64,000 nt of DNA from Nonomuraea glycinis. GTDB taxonomy: Bacteria > Actinomycetota > Actinomycetes > Streptosporangiales > Streptosporangiaceae. Both the position numbers and the translations under genes were made by a program. Each line of letters opens with the position of its first letter. Position 1 is the stretch's first letter. The stretch is taken from the NCBI RefSeq assembly GCF_014646515.1, contig NZ_BMNK01000020.1, positions 124,001 through 188,000 on the forward strand. Reading direction: 5' to 3'. Below are positions 1 through 8,629 of the stretch, in pieces. The notes under the pieces were generated by a model. The model was not told the DNA's origin. It did not search any database and saw only the letters and a list, made by a program, of their open reading frames with translations.

Positions 1-10
1 CTCCGGTTTT

Positions 11-29
11 TCAGCGGCGGCCGGTGATG
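11..29 (-). repeat. 19-nt copy of the 3' end of the propeller gene at 2965
   Basis: These 19 bases are identical to 2965-2983, which are the last codons and stop of the propeller gene there. On the minus strand they read ITGRR then stop, the same C-terminus. The frame is blocked by a stop at 68-70, so only a 19-codon tail remains open. It may be the relic of a lost paralogue at the window edge or a duplicated gene end. It could also be chance between GC-rich sequences. Confidence 0.3.
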
Positions 30-39
30 CGAAGGAACG

Positions 40-64
40 GGCCCCCCAGAAAGCTCCGGGGGCC
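40..64. terminator. 7-bp GC stem-loop
   Basis: GGCCCCC at 40-46 pairs with GGGGGCC at 58-64 around an 11-nt loop. It lies between two minus-strand gene ends (11 and 88). There is no clear T-run, so terminator function is only plausible. Confidence 0.3.
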
Positions 65-87
65 GCCTCATCGTGTTGGCTGCCTGG

Positions 88-252
88 TCAGTCGAACTCG
101 CCGTCCTTGACCCCGGCGATGAACGCATCCCACTCGTCGCGGGTGTACTCCACGAGGCCGGACTCCGGCCGCTTCGAGTTGCGGGCGTAGTGCTCCAGGT
201 AGCGGGTGCGGGTCCGGCGTGGAGGGTGCGCGGGTCTGTCAGGTGGCCCGCA
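88..252 (-). pseudogene. DUF397 protein, C-terminal remnant
   Basis: The minus strand encodes a tail with RNSKRPESG followed by EYTRDEWDAFIAGVKDGEFD, the hallmark C-terminus of the small DUF397 proteins that usually partner XRE-type regulators in actinomycetes. The frame is closed upstream by a stop at 253-255 and has no ATG/GTG, and the N-terminal half of the domain is absent. It is therefore a truncated relic. No XRE partner is beside it. The serine hydrolase ends just upstream at 288, so the missing half was probably lost when that gene's 3' side was rearranged. Confidence 0.6.
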
Positions 253-287
253 TCACCTCCGCCAGGTCGTACGCCTCCTCGCCGGCG

Positions 288-1751
288 TCAGGCGATCTTG
301 GGGGTGGCGCGCATGCCGACGTACACGCAGGCCGTGCCGTCGGCCAGGGTGGAGAAGACGACGGGCATGTAGTCCTCGCTGAAGGACGGGCCCGCCCCCG
401 TGGCCGCGAAGACGGTCTGGGTCACCGGGAGCAACTCCATGTCCAGGGGCGGGGACATGTCCTTCATGTCGTCCACGAACTCGTAACGCATGCGCAGGCC
501 GTCACCGTCGTCATCACCGGAGCCTCCGCTGTCCTGGCTGACGGTGATGACGACACCGGCGCGCCGGTAGGTGCCGAGCAGCGGGGTGACGTCCACGGCG
601 GAGGGTTCGGCGGCCGGGCCGAAGGGGGCGGGCATGGTGACGCCGGCGAGTTCGGCGAGCAGGTCGCGGAACAGGTCGGCGTACAGGAGCCGGGCGCTGC
701 CGCCGTTGGTCAGCAGGACCAGGGCGAGGCCGGCGTGCGGGACGACGCGCAGGTAGGCGTACTGGCCGATGGCGGCGCCGTCGTGGCCGTAGCCAGGCAC
801 GCCGTTCCAGTCGTAGAGGGTCCAGCCGAGGCCCCAGCCGTCGGCGGAGACGGTCCACTTGTCGGGCACGTCGGTCTCGCGGCGCTGCATGGCGGCGACT
901 GCCTCGGCCGACAGCACCGGGCCGCCGCCGGCCAGGTGCATGGCGGCCAGGCGGGCCATGTCGCCGGCGGAGGTGATGACGCGGCCGGCGGGGCCGGCCG
1001 AGCGCGGCATGAGGTCCCAGGCGGGGGCCGGGTCGGGGTCGGCGCCGGGCCCGCCCAGGTGGCTCATCGCGGCCGGGAAGCGCAGCGCCTCCTCCGGCAG
1101 CGTCATCGAGCGCTCCAGGCCGAGCGGGGTGAACAGCAGGTCCTTGAGGGCCTGGTCCCAGGTGCGGCCGGTGAGCACCTCGATGAGGCGGCCCAGCACG
1201 ATGTAGCCGAGCCCGCCGTAGGAGATCGCGGTGCCGGGCGGGCAGTCCAGCGGCACGTCCCGGGCGGCCTCGACGTAGCGGGCCAGGCAGTCGTCGCCGC
1301 GCCCGCCGTCGTAGTTGAAGTCGTTGGTGACGCCGCCGGTGTGCGACAGGAGCTGGCGGACGGTGATCGTCCGGGTGGCCACGGGGTCGGGGGTGGCGAA
1401 CTCGGGCAGGACGTCGGCCACCCGGGTGTCCAGCGTCAGCCGGCCCTCGTCGATCAGCCGCATTACCAGGGTGGCCGTGTAGACCTTGGCGATCGAGCCG
1501 GACAGGAACACCGAGTCGGTCGTCACCTCCACGCCGGTGCCCCGGTGCAGCACGCCGCTCGCCAGCTCGTGCACCCGCCCGTTGACCAGCACCGCCAGTG
1601 ACGCGCCCGGCACGTGGTGCCTGCGGCGCAGCTCGTCGAAGCGCGCCTGCCAGCGGGCCAGGTCAAAGGTCTGCCCCTGCGAGCCGGCACTCCCCCAGTC
1701 GCCGCCGGCCGTCCAAGCACCCTGCTCGGTCCACTGCACGTTCGTCGCCAT
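288..1751 (-). CDS. Serine hydrolase, class C beta-lactamase/esterase fold
   Basis: A 487-aa protein of the beta-lactamase-related serine hydrolase family (esterases, D-aminopeptidases, PBP-like enzymes). The SxxK nucleophile motif is S86-I-A-K89. The second motif is Y178-G-G, where most relatives have YSN or YAN. The third is H323-D-G, in place of KTG. After about residue 370 there is a separate C-terminal beta-type domain. I chose the ATG at 1751 because GGAGGAAGC precedes it; an open frame runs further to 1853 without a ribosome site. There is no signal peptide, so it is probably cytoplasmic. It is divergent from a TetR gene 357 bp away, a common arrangement for a regulator and its target. 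The substrate cannot be told. Confidence 0.85.
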   Translation of the reverse strand: MATNVQWTEQGAWTAGGDWGSAGSQGQTFDLARWQARFDELRRRHHVPGASLAVLVNGRVHELASGVLHRGTGVEVTTDSVFLSGSIAKVYTATLVMRLIDEGRLTLDTRVADVLPEFATPDPVATRTITVRQLLSHTGGVTNDFNYDGGRGDDCLARYVEAARDVPLDCPPGTAISYGGLGYIVLGRLIEVLTGRTWDQALKDLLFTPLGLERSMTLPEEALRFPAAMSHLGGPGADPDPAPAWDLMPRSAGPAGRVITSAGDMARLAAMHLAGGGPVLSAEAVAAMQRRETDVPDKWTVSADGWGLGWTLYDWNGVPGYGHDGAAIGQYAYLRVVPHAGLALVLLTNGGSARLLYADLFRDLLAELAGVTMPAPFGPAAEPSAVDVTPLLGTYRRAGVVITVSQDSGGSGDDDGDGLRMRYEFVDDMKDMSPPLDMELLPVTQTVFAATGAGPSFSEDYMPVVFSTLADGTACVYVGMRATPKIA

Positions 1752-2108
1752 GCTTCCTCCAGTGCGCTGCTCTCTCGATGCGCACACTGTACGCATGGTG
1801 GAGCGATGTGCGCAACCGCGCACGGTGATGCGGTTGAGACGGTCAGCGGACATGAGGCACCACCCTGCGGCGGTGCGGCGGTTCAGCCGTGCGGCTTGAC
1901 GGCTCTACGGCGCAGCTATGCAGTGGTACGGCCGTGCGATGGTGCGGCGGTGCGCTCGTGCGGCTGTCGGCGAACGTGTAGCGCACGTGCGCGTTCTCGG
2001 CGCATGACGCATGTGGGGTGAGCCTTCGATGCCCACTGGACGGGATCGCTGTACGCACGCTGCGAACGTCGTACGCTACCATGGGCGTCCCGCGACGAGG
2101 AGACCTGT
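1752..2108. promoter_or_regulatory. Divergent promoter region, serine hydrolase / TetR
   Basis: This 357-bp gap holds no gene. The 9-mer CTGTACGCA occurs at 1787-1795 and again at 2049-2057, once near each divergent gene, so it may be half of a TetR operator. On the minus strand TTGCGC and TACAGT are separated by 18 bp, a reasonable promoter for the hydrolase that overlaps the first 9-mer. The middle (about 1860-1990) is low-complexity, with many short GTGCGGC-like runs. The operator assignment is inference. Confidence 0.4.
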
Positions 2109-2846
2109 ATGCCAGCCGAGAAGCAGCCCATCCCCTCGGTATGGGCCCGCCCGCGTCCCAAGCGGGAGCAGCCGTCGCTGAGTCGCGACCGGATCGTGTC
2201 CGAGGCCATCAAACTCCTGGACGCCGAGGGCATCGACGCCCTGAGCATGCGCAGCCTCGGCGCCCGGCTCAGCGCCGGAGCCACGTCTCTCTATCGGCAT
2301 GTGGCCAACAAGGACGAGCTGATCGAGCTGGTCGTGGACGAGATCTACGGCGAGGTACGGGTGCCCGCCGCCGACCCCGCACGCTGGCGGGCGGCCGTCA
2401 CCGAAACCGCCCACAGCCTGCGCTCGATGGTGCTGCGTCATCCCTGGGTCGTCTCCGTGCTCGGCCAGGTCGGGCTCGCCTACCTCGGGCCCAACCTGAT
2501 GCGGCAGTCGGAGCGCATGCTCGCCCTGTTCAAAGCGGCGGGCTTCGCCGTTGACGAGGCCGATCAGGTTATGAATCTGCTCATCGCCTACGTCATCGGG
2601 ATGACCACCAGCGAGGCCGCCTACCTGTCGGTGCTCGCCCGCAGCGGCCAGAACGAGCAGGACTGGCTTGAGAGCCTGCGACCGACCGCCGAACAGGCCC
2701 TGCAGGAATACCCGCTCCTGCGCGACGGGCGCGCGGCGGAGCAGACCAAGGATCCGGGGCAGATCCGCGCAGAGTCTTTCGTCTACGGCGTCGAGCGCAT
2801 CCTGGATGGCTTGGAGACCAGGCTCGGCCGCACCTCCGCCCGTTGA
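2109..2846 (+). CDS. TetR/AcrR family regulator
   Basis: A 245-aa TetR-type repressor. The helix-turn-helix lies at about residues 44-66 (LSMRSLGARLSAGATSLYRH), followed by the typical NKDEL segment. The rest is a helical ligand domain resembling the TetR_C tetracycline-repressor-like class. The N-terminus has a 24-residue basic/proline extension. The start at 2109 is preceded by GAGGAG at 5-8 nt spacing. It is divergent from the serine hydrolase and shares a 9-mer with that promoter, so autoregulation plus control of the hydrolase is the simplest idea. It also borders the propeller cluster, but its own promoter lacks the cluster palindrome. Confidence 0.85.
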   Translation: MPAEKQPIPSVWARPRPKREQPSLSRDRIVSEAIKLLDAEGIDALSMRSLGARLSAGATSLYRHVANKDELIELVVDEIYGEVRVPAADPARWRAAVTETAHSLRSMVLRHPWVVSVLGQVGLAYLGPNLMRQSERMLALFKAAGFAVDEADQVMNLLIAYVIGMTTSEAAYLSVLARSGQNEQDWLESLRPTAEQALQEYPLLRDGRAAEQTKDPGQIRAESFVYGVERILDGLETRLGRTSAR

Positions 2847-2964
2847 GACACGGCCGGAGGCTGTCTCGGTCGGTACGAGGAGGAACGATTCGGGCACGCC
2901 CCGACGCGCTGACCAGTGGAGACTCTCACATTCACCACTCCGGCATGGTAGGCGTCCGGTCCTC

Positions 2965-4920
2965 TCAGCGGCGGCCGGTGATGGTGATGCGGACCAGGTT
3001 GCGGCCCTTCACGCCGAACAGGGCCTTCCGGGAGGGGTCCAGGGCCAGCTTCGGCTCGCCGCCGAACCACTGCGCGGCCAGGCCCTCGACGATCGGCTTG
3101 GCGGTGAAGGCGGCCAGGTCGATCTTGTAGATCTTGTCGCCGTCCGTGCAGTAGGCCACCCGGCCGACGACGTGCAGGTCGCTTCCCTTCGCGGCGACCT
3201 TGAGCGTTCGGGTGACCTTCTTGCGCCGCAGGTCGAACTCGAACACCTCGCCCGTGCTGGAGATGCCGTACAGGGTGCGGGCGTGGAGCGCGAGAGAGAC
3301 GATCGAGCGGGCTTCGGGCAGGGGTTCGACCTCCCACAGCAGCTTGCGCTTGGTGAGGTCGTAGGCGGCCAGGCGGGCGGTGGTGGTGACCGGAGGCATC
3401 CCGAGGCCCTCCTGGACCAGGGTGCCGAGGTAGGCGGTGCCGTGCTCGGTGGCGACCGAGTAGACGGTCTGGCGTTCGACGACGGGACGTTGGGTGGTGT
3501 ATTCGCCGGTGCGGCGGTTGTAGAGGGTCAGGGCGCCGTTCATGTGGCCGGGCTCCGGCTGGGAGGGCATCACGATCAGCCCCGTCCTGGCGTCGTAGGC
3601 CAGGTCGCGCGGGCGGTCCTGCTGGTTGCCGGCGCGGGCCAGCAGCGTGGCCTCCGCCTCGCCCGGGCGGTGCGCGTACAGGGCGGCCTGGGTGTAGACG
3701 CCGAGGTAGGTGGTGCCTCCGAGGGTGAGCATGGTCTTCGGCTCGCCGGGGATGGCGAGTCTGGTGACCTTGCCCGAGGCCAGGTCGTGGATGTCGGCGC
3801 CGCTCTTGCCGCCCACGTAGACGCGCTCGCCGTCGCTGTGCACCGACATCGGCTCCTCGGGCGCGGCCTTGAACCCGCGCTGCACCAGGTTGCGGTAGTC
3901 GATGGCGCCCGTCGCCGGGTCGTAGACGAACACCGCGTTGTCCTGCACGCCGTAGATCCGCCCCTCGTGGGCGAGGATGCGGTGCGTGGCGGCCTCGAAG
4001 TACGGCACGCCGAGGACTTCGAGCTCGCCCGAGGCGAGGCCGTAGCGGTAGAAGGTGCCGGTGGGACGGCCCGCGAAGTAGACGAAGCCGTCGTGGACGA
4101 GCACCGAGACGATGTACTTCTCGCCCGGGGCGGTGGCCTTGACGACCTGGTAGTCCGCCGGGTTCGCCTTGTCCAGGACGATCATCTCGGCCAGGGAGTT
4201 CATGCCGCCCGCGATGTGCGTGTCGGAGACGTGCAGGCTCGACACCCAGTCGCGGTCGGCCAGGGCGGCGGGCAGGAGGTCCTTCTTCTCGCCGGTCACC
4301 CGGTCGATGGCGATGAGGTGCGCGTTGGAGCCGACCCCCGCGTAGACGAACTTGTCGTCGGCCTGGATGCCGCGCACGTACGCCTCGCCGGGGGCGGCCT
4401 CGCCCAGGTCGCGGCTGAGGCCGGTCGCCGGGTCGTACTCCTTGACCTTCCCCGGCTCGGAGGTGCCCAGGTAGACCTTGCCGTCGGGGGAGGCGGCCAG
4501 GGTCCAGATGAAGTGGTCGGGGTACTCGGCGACCTTGGTGACCGTGCCCGTCACCGTGTCGATCTTGTAGAGGTCGGAGCGGGAGTGGGTGCCGACGTAG
4601 ACGTCGGTGCCCACCTTGCACATCGCCCAGACGCCGATGCCGGTGGGGATGTCGAAGTGGGCGGTGACCGTGTCCTTGGCCAGGTCGTACGCGCCGACGA
4701 CGTTCGGGGACAGGCCGCGGGATCCGGCGTACAGGACGTCGCCCACGATCTCGGCGTTGCCCAGCGGGCTGGCGACGCTGGCCGGGCCGAGGTCGGTCAG
4801 GGTGCCTTCGGGCGCGCCGGTAGCCCGGGTGGACGCGCCGGCGGCCCCGGCGGTGAGGGGGAGGGAGGCGGCCACCGTGGTGGCGGCGGCCGCCTGCAGG
4901 AAACGACGACGGGGGATCAT
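2965..4920 (-). CDS. Exported beta-propeller protein 1 (Tat signal)
   Basis: A 651-aa protein. It opens with a Tat-type signal: PRRRFLQ, then an alanine-rich hydrophobic stretch ending near residue 30. The body is built of blade-like repeats with motifs such as VYVGT, KVYLGTSEPG, YDPATG and YAG, as in PQQ-like/WD40-like propellers. I start at the ATG at 4920 because AAGGGAG lies 8 nt upstream and the RR motif follows. It is one of four paralogues in this window (also at 6624, 11594 and 13594). It follows two amidohydrolase genes but has its own promoter with the cluster palindrome in the 55-bp gap. No catalytic motif is visible. Binding of a carbohydrate or small molecule outside the cell is a guess. 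Confidence 0.8.
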   Translation of the reverse strand: MIPRRRFLQAAAATTVAASLPLTAGAAGASTRATGAPEGTLTDLGPASVASPLGNAEIVGDVLYAGSRGLSPNVVGAYDLAKDTVTAHFDIPTGIGVWAMCKVGTDVYVGTHSRSDLYKIDTVTGTVTKVAEYPDHFIWTLAASPDGKVYLGTSEPGKVKEYDPATGLSRDLGEAAPGEAYVRGIQADDKFVYAGVGSNAHLIAIDRVTGEKKDLLPAALADRDWVSSLHVSDTHIAGGMNSLAEMIVLDKANPADYQVVKATAPGEKYIVSVLVHDGFVYFAGRPTGTFYRYGLASGELEVLGVPYFEAATHRILAHEGRIYGVQDNAVFVYDPATGAIDYRNLVQRGFKAAPEEPMSVHSDGERVYVGGKSGADIHDLASGKVTRLAIPGEPKTMLTLGGTTYLGVYTQAALYAHRPGEAEATLLARAGNQQDRPRDLAYDARTGLIVMPSQPEPGHMNGALTLYNRRTGEYTTQRPVVERQTVYSVATEHGTAYLGTLVQEGLGMPPVTTTARLAAYDLTKRKLLWEVEPLPEARSIVSLALHARTLYGISSTGEVFEFDLRRKKVTRTLKVAAKGSDLHVVGRVAYCTDGDKIYKIDLAAFTAKPIVEGLAAQWFGGEPKLALDPSRKALFGVKGRNLVRITITGRR

Positions 4921-4950
4921 GCGCGGGCTCCCTTGTGAGTTTCGCCGCAC

Positions 4951-4978
4951 GCTATAACGGGCCGGGCCGTAATGTCTA
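4951..4978 (-). promoter_or_regulatory. Promoter and palindromic operator of propeller 1
   Basis: On the minus strand TAGACA (4973-4978) and TATAGC (4951-4956) are 16 bp apart, and the spacer plus flanks is the palindrome TTACGGCCCGGCCCGTTA (4955-4972). The same layout, TAGAGA/palindrome/TATAGC with the same 16-bp spacing, occurs at 15563-15590 before propeller 4. A repressor bound here would block the promoter. Confidence 0.6.
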
Positions 4979-5692
4979 GATCGAGAAGAGCTCGGCCGCG
5001 TTCCGCCAGGCGATCCGCTCGGCGGTCTCGGCGGTCAGCCCGGCGGCGGCGACCGCGCCGTACGCGGAGGACGGGTCGATCAGGGTGGCGTCCGTGCCGA
5101 ACAGGAGTTGCCGGTCGTCCACGGCCGCCACCACCGCGGCGATGCGGCCCGCCGGGGCGTGTGACCAGCAGGGTTCGAGGTAGAGCCGGTCGCAGGCGTT
5201 CGCGGCCTCGATGGCGTGCGCGTACCCGTCGGCGCCCATGTGCCCGGCGATCACTCGCAGGCCCGGCGTGTCCAGGCAGAGCTGGGCCAGCCCGAGCACC
5301 GAGGCGCCCCAGGTGTGGACGAGCGCCGGGAGCCCCGCCTCGGCGGCGAGCTCCAGCGCGTCGCGCAGCTGGGGCGAGGTGACGGGGGAGCCGGTGTAGT
5401 CAGTGTGGATCTTGACTCCGATCCACCTGCCGGACGGGAGCAGCTCGCGCAGGTCCGCGGCCGCCTCGGGCAGCCGCCGCGGGTTGATCGTGACGTAGCC
5501 GTACAGCCTGTCCTGGCCCGCCAGCACCTCGGCCAGCGCGCGGTTGCCCGCCGGCGCGTCGTAGATGACGGCCTCGGTGGCCGACACGATGGCCCGGTCG
5601 ATGCCGTAGCGGTCCATCGTGGCCAGGCTCGCCGCGGCGACGTCCATGGTGAAGAACCACGGGCCCCAGTGGGCGTGCACATCGATGATCAT
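4976..5692 (-). CDS. Amidohydrolase family protein, catalytic-type (pair 1, second gene)
   Basis: A 238-aa TIM-barrel metal-dependent hydrolase of the amidohydrolase-2 (Amidohydro_2) class. All expected ligands are visible: H-A-H near residue 6, a KIHTD histidine, VHTWG, GHMG, and an Asp in LFGTDAT. The ATG at 5692 overlaps the stop of the preceding gene (ATGA), so the two are translationally coupled. The same coupled arrangement recurs at 8621-10062. The family hydrolyses amide, ester or C-C bonds or decarboxylates, and the reaction here is unknown. No signal peptide, so cytoplasmic. Propeller 1 follows on the same strand. Confidence 0.8.
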   Translation of the reverse strand: MIIDVHAHWGPWFFTMDVAAASLATMDRYGIDRAIVSATEAVIYDAPAGNRALAEVLAGQDRLYGYVTINPRRLPEAAADLRELLPSGRWIGVKIHTDYTGSPVTSPQLRDALELAAEAGLPALVHTWGASVLGLAQLCLDTPGLRVIAGHMGADGYAHAIEAANACDRLYLEPCWSHAPAGRIAAVVAAVDDRQLLFGTDATLIDPSSAYGAVAAAGLTAETAERIAWRNAAELFSI

Positions 5693-6513
5693 GACAGCAG
5701 TCTCCTCGCGTTGCCCCCGGCCACGGCGGCGATCTGGTCGGGTGTCAGGCCGCTGGTCGCCAGCCGTAGCAGGGGGACGATCGGTTCGTAGTGCGGCGCG
5801 CGCGAGCCGTGCAGCAGGCGCTCGGCGCCCAGCTCGGCCGCCACGGTCTCCAGCGCGTCGGGGGAGTTGAGCAGGCGCGTCGAGGTGTGGAACCCCGGCT
5901 CTTCGGCGGCGGCCACCAGGAAGTCGCCCAGGTGGTAGAAGTGCGTGTCGAGGAAGACGACGCGGGCCCCGAGCCCGGTGAACGGCTGCCAGAACCGGCG
6001 TACGTCACCGCCGGTGAGCACCACCAGGCCGAGCTCCGCCGCCCGGCGGGCGACATGCCGGACCGAGGGGAAACCGGCCTCCACGCCCTGCTCGTCCGGG
6101 AACAGGCGCACGGCCCGGACGCCGGCCCCGGCCAGCTGGTCGAGCTCGCGGCCGGCGCCGATGGGATCACGCAGGTCCACCGCCCCTACGGGTACCCATC
6201 CGGGCCCGGCCTGCGGCCGTCCCGAAGAAGCCCGGCGTGACGCTTCCGCCGAGCCGGCCAGGGCGAGCACCTCGTCGTTGTCTGAGCGCATGTCGGCCAG
6301 GGCGAGCACCTCGTCGTTGCCCGAGCGCATGTCGAACAGGGCCGCGCGCAGGCTCGCCACCGCGCCCGTCCGGGTGCGGTGCGCCGCGAGCAGGTCCGCC
6401 ACGGACTCGGGCGTCCCGGGCGGGCCGTCCCGGTCCGGATAGGCCCCGACCAGGACGTCCACGTCCAGGGCCACCTCCAGCCCGCCGATCAGACTCCACG
6501 CGTCGAATGCCAT
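5689..6513 (-). CDS. Degenerate amidohydrolase-fold protein (pair 1, first gene)
   Basis: A 274-aa relative of the amidohydrolase next to it, recognised by the shared end pattern (GLTPDQIAAVAGGNARRLL) and barrel-like organisation. The HxH near the N-terminus is missing, and the metal-binding Asp of the FGSD/FGTD motif is replaced (LLHGSRAPH), so it is probably not an ordinary metal hydrolase by itself. Start at 6513 because AAGGAG lies 9 nt upstream. It carries an in-frame 39-bp tandem duplication giving two copies of a 13-residue segment (NDEVLALA core). It overlaps the next gene by 4 nt. I infer a pseudo-enzyme partner of the 238-aa protein. Confidence 0.7.
   Translation of the reverse strand: MAFDAWSLIGGLEVALDVDVLVGAYPDRDGPPGTPESVADLLAAHRTRTGAVASLRAALFDMRSGNDEVLALADMRSDNDEVLALAGSAEASRRASSGRPQAGPGWVPVGAVDLRDPIGAGRELDQLAGAGVRAVRLFPDEQGVEAGFPSVRHVARRAAELGLVVLTGGDVRRFWQPFTGLGARVVFLDTHFYHLGDFLVAAAEEPGFHTSTRLLNSPDALETVAAELGAERLLHGSRAPHYEPIVPLLRLATSGLTPDQIAAVAGGNARRLLS
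6256..6333 (-). repeat. 39-bp in-frame tandem duplication
   Basis: Two copies, 6256-6294 and 6295-6333, nearly identical, inside the degenerate amidohydrolase gene. They encode the 13-residue unit (DMRS[GD]NDEVLALA) twice, so the frame is preserved. Likely a recent slippage or unequal-exchange event. Confidence 0.85.
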
Positions 6514-6553
6514 ACCGGTCCGCTCCTTAATTGCCATGCGCGACATCATGCCA

Positions 6554-6593
6554 TTGACGGACGATGCTCATTTGGTTACGGTCTGGGCCAAAA
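6554..6593 (+). promoter_or_regulatory. Promoter and operator of propeller 2
   Basis: TTGACG (6554-6559) and TACGGT (6577-6582) are 17 bp apart. The cluster palindrome, in the variant TTACGGTCTGGGCCAAAA (6576-6593), covers the -10. It sits in the 110-bp space between the divergent amidohydrolase pair 1 and propeller 2, so it could control both directions. Confidence 0.55.
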
Positions 6594-6623
6594 CCAAGCA
6601 GCAATGAACGCGAGGTCCTGGGT

Positions 6624-8588
6624 ATGCTCCGATCCCTGCTGGTCGTCCTGACGCTGGTGTTACCCGCCCTCGTCGCGCCTCCCCCCGCGCTGGCCGCCGT
6701 GCCCGGCACGTGCCCGGGACCCGTCGTGCGCACCTACGGCCCGGCCTCGGTGACCGGGGCCATCGTCGGCGCCGCCGTGCACGAGGGCCACGCCTACGTC
6801 GTCACCCGCGGCCTTAAGCCGCCCGTCCTGGCGGACATCGACCTGGCCACCCGCAAGGTCGTCAGGAGCGTCACCCTGCCCGACGGCCCGGCCACCGGGG
6901 AGCCCGAGGGCGGCTGGGCCACCGCGGTCGCCGGCGGCAAGGTCTACGTCGGCACCTACCCGGTGCCCGACCTCTACAGCTTCGACATCGCCACCGGCGA
7001 GGTCGCGCACCTGCACTCCTTCGGCAAGAACGGCGGCTTCGTCTGGAGCCTGACGGCCGCGCCCGACGGCACGCTCTACGCGGGCACCTACCCGGACGGC
7101 AGAGTGTGGGAGTACGTCCCCGCGACCGGCGCGGTGCGCGACTTCGGCGTGCTGGCGGCCGGGGAACGCTACGTCCGGGCGGTCGCCGCCGACGCCGACC
7201 ACGTCTACGCGGGCCTGCTGGACAAGGCCAAGCTCGTCCGCATCGACCGCGCGACCGGCGCCAAGCTCGACCTCGCCACCGGCCCGGCCGGCATCGGTGC
7301 CATCGCCGACCATGGTGACCGGGTGCTCGCGCTCAGCGGCGGCACCCTCATCGACGTGCGCGACGACGGCACCGACGCCAGGACCGTGAGCCTGGCGACG
7401 GGCACCCTCGACATGCTGACCGTCGCCGCCGACGGCACCGTCTACGCCACCTCCCGCCCCGACGGCGCCGTCCACCGCTACCGCACCGGCGACACCGCGC
7501 TGACCAAGGTCGCCGACCCGCCGTCGCAGGACGACGAGACCCGGCGGCTGCACCAGCTCGACGAGCACACCCTGCTCGGCTTCTCCGGCAGCGGCGGCAT
7601 GTGGTGGCTCGACCTGCGCACCGGCGAGTCGCAGTTCGCCGACCTGATCGACGCCGGCCTGACGCCCGGCTCGGAACGCCCGCAGAGCATGCTGCTCGTC
7701 CCCAACCGCGCGCTCTACGTCGGCGGCCACTTCTCCATGGAGGTGCGCGACCTGCGCACCGGTGACAAGCGCCGCTTCCGCCTGTCCGGCGAACCCAAGG
7801 ACCTGGTACGGCGCGGTAACAAGATCTACGCGGCCATCTATCCCAGCGGCCAGATCGTCTCCATCGACATCCGCACCGACCAGGTCCGCAGCCTCGGCTA
7901 CCTGGGCCACGGGCAGCAGCGGCCGTGGGACATCGAGTACGACCCGCGTACCGACAAGCTCCTGGTCGCCAGCGCTCCGCTGGGCGCCGACCTGAAGGGC
8001 GCCCTGTCCGTCGTCGACCCCGACACGGGCAAGATGGACGTGTACGTGAACGTCCTGCCCGACCAGAGCCTGATGAGCCTGTCGCTGGACAGCCGAGCCG
8101 GCCTCGTCTACCTGGGCGGTGACGTGCTCGGCGGCGGAGGCACGCCGCCCACGAAGACGGCCGCGTCGGTGGCCGCGTTCGACCTGAAGACCCGCACGGT
8201 GCGCTGGCAGAGCGACCCGATCCCCGGCCACCGCACCTTCCAGGACATCAAGGTGCACGACGGACTGCTGTACGGGGTCTACAAGCGCGACTCCGGCGTC
8301 TGGATCGCCCTCGACCTGGCCACCCGGCAGATCGTCCAGCAGGGCAAGCTGTCCGGTTACGGTGAACTGACCGTGCACCGGGGCAAGGTGTTCGTCTCCA
8401 CGTTCTTCGGCGGCGGCAACGCCTATCACCTGGACGCCAAGACCGGGGCGAAGCTGCTGGCGACCGGGCTGGGCGACGAGTGGTACACCAACCCGCAGCT
8501 CCACTTCGAGCCCGGCTCCTGGAACGCCTGGGCGCTGGCAGGCCGGGACCTGGCCCAGATCCGCCTGGACCCGGCCTGCCCGGCTTGA
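6624..8588 (+). CDS. Exported beta-propeller protein 2 (Sec signal)
   Basis: A 654-aa paralogue of the propeller proteins at 2965, 11594 and 13594. The N-terminus is a Sec signal (MLRSLLVVLTLVLPALV, cleavage after ALAA near residue 25). Repeating motifs VYVGTYP, TLYAGTYPDGRVWEY, VRDFG and DIEYDPRT match the family. I start at the ATG at 6624, where the signal peptide begins; the frame is open back to 6564. A cysteine soon after the cleavage site (PGTC) may pair with the terminal CPA cysteine. Its stop codon is embedded in the -35 of the downstream amidohydrolase promoter. Role unknown, outside the cytoplasmic membrane. Confidence 0.8.
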   Translation: MLRSLLVVLTLVLPALVAPPPALAAVPGTCPGPVVRTYGPASVTGAIVGAAVHEGHAYVVTRGLKPPVLADIDLATRKVVRSVTLPDGPATGEPEGGWATAVAGGKVYVGTYPVPDLYSFDIATGEVAHLHSFGKNGGFVWSLTAAPDGTLYAGTYPDGRVWEYVPATGAVRDFGVLAAGERYVRAVAADADHVYAGLLDKAKLVRIDRATGAKLDLATGPAGIGAIADHGDRVLALSGGTLIDVRDDGTDARTVSLATGTLDMLTVAADGTVYATSRPDGAVHRYRTGDTALTKVADPPSQDDETRRLHQLDEHTLLGFSGSGGMWWLDLRTGESQFADLIDAGLTPGSERPQSMLLVPNRALYVGGHFSMEVRDLRTGDKRRFRLSGEPKDLVRRGNKIYAAIYPSGQIVSIDIRTDQVRSLGYLGHGQQRPWDIEYDPRTDKLLVASAPLGADLKGALSVVDPDTGKMDVYVNVLPDQSLMSLSLDSRAGLVYLGGDVLGGGGTPPTKTAASVAAFDLKTRTVRWQSDPIPGHRTFQDIKVHDGLLYGVYKRDSGVWIALDLATRQIVQQGKLSGYGELTVHRGKVFVSTFFGGGNAYHLDAKTGAKLLATGLGDEWYTNPQLHFEPGSWNAWALAGRDLAQIRLDPACPA

Positions 8589-8629
8589 CCGCCACCGCCG
8601 ATGGCGGCTAGTTTCGGTCTGTGCCGAAA
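8585..8629 (+). promoter_or_regulatory. Leaderless promoter with overlapping operator
   Basis: TTGACC (8585-8590), an 18-bp spacer and TAGTTT (8609-8614) place transcription start exactly at the GTG at 8621, so the mRNA would be leaderless. The near-perfect palindrome TTTCGGTCTGTGCCGAAA (8612-8629) covers the -10, the start site and the start codon. This is the clearest copy of the cluster operator. Confidence 0.65.

Noticed and set aside
288..1751. True beta-lactamase conferring resistance
   Set aside because: No signal peptide, the second and third motifs are YGG and HDG rather than YxN and KTG, and an extra C-terminal domain is present; general serine hydrolase is safer.
1860..1990. Repeat region or small RNA between the serine hydrolase and TetR
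   Set aside because: Only irregular GTGCGGC-like runs without fixed period or convincing stem.
2668..4938. Very long open frames antisense to the propeller gene and, elsewhere, to ABC, helicase and ligase-like genes
   Set aside because: They are mirror frames caused by third-position GC; translations are Arg/Gly/Ala/Val-rich without domains, and the opposite strand has clear families.
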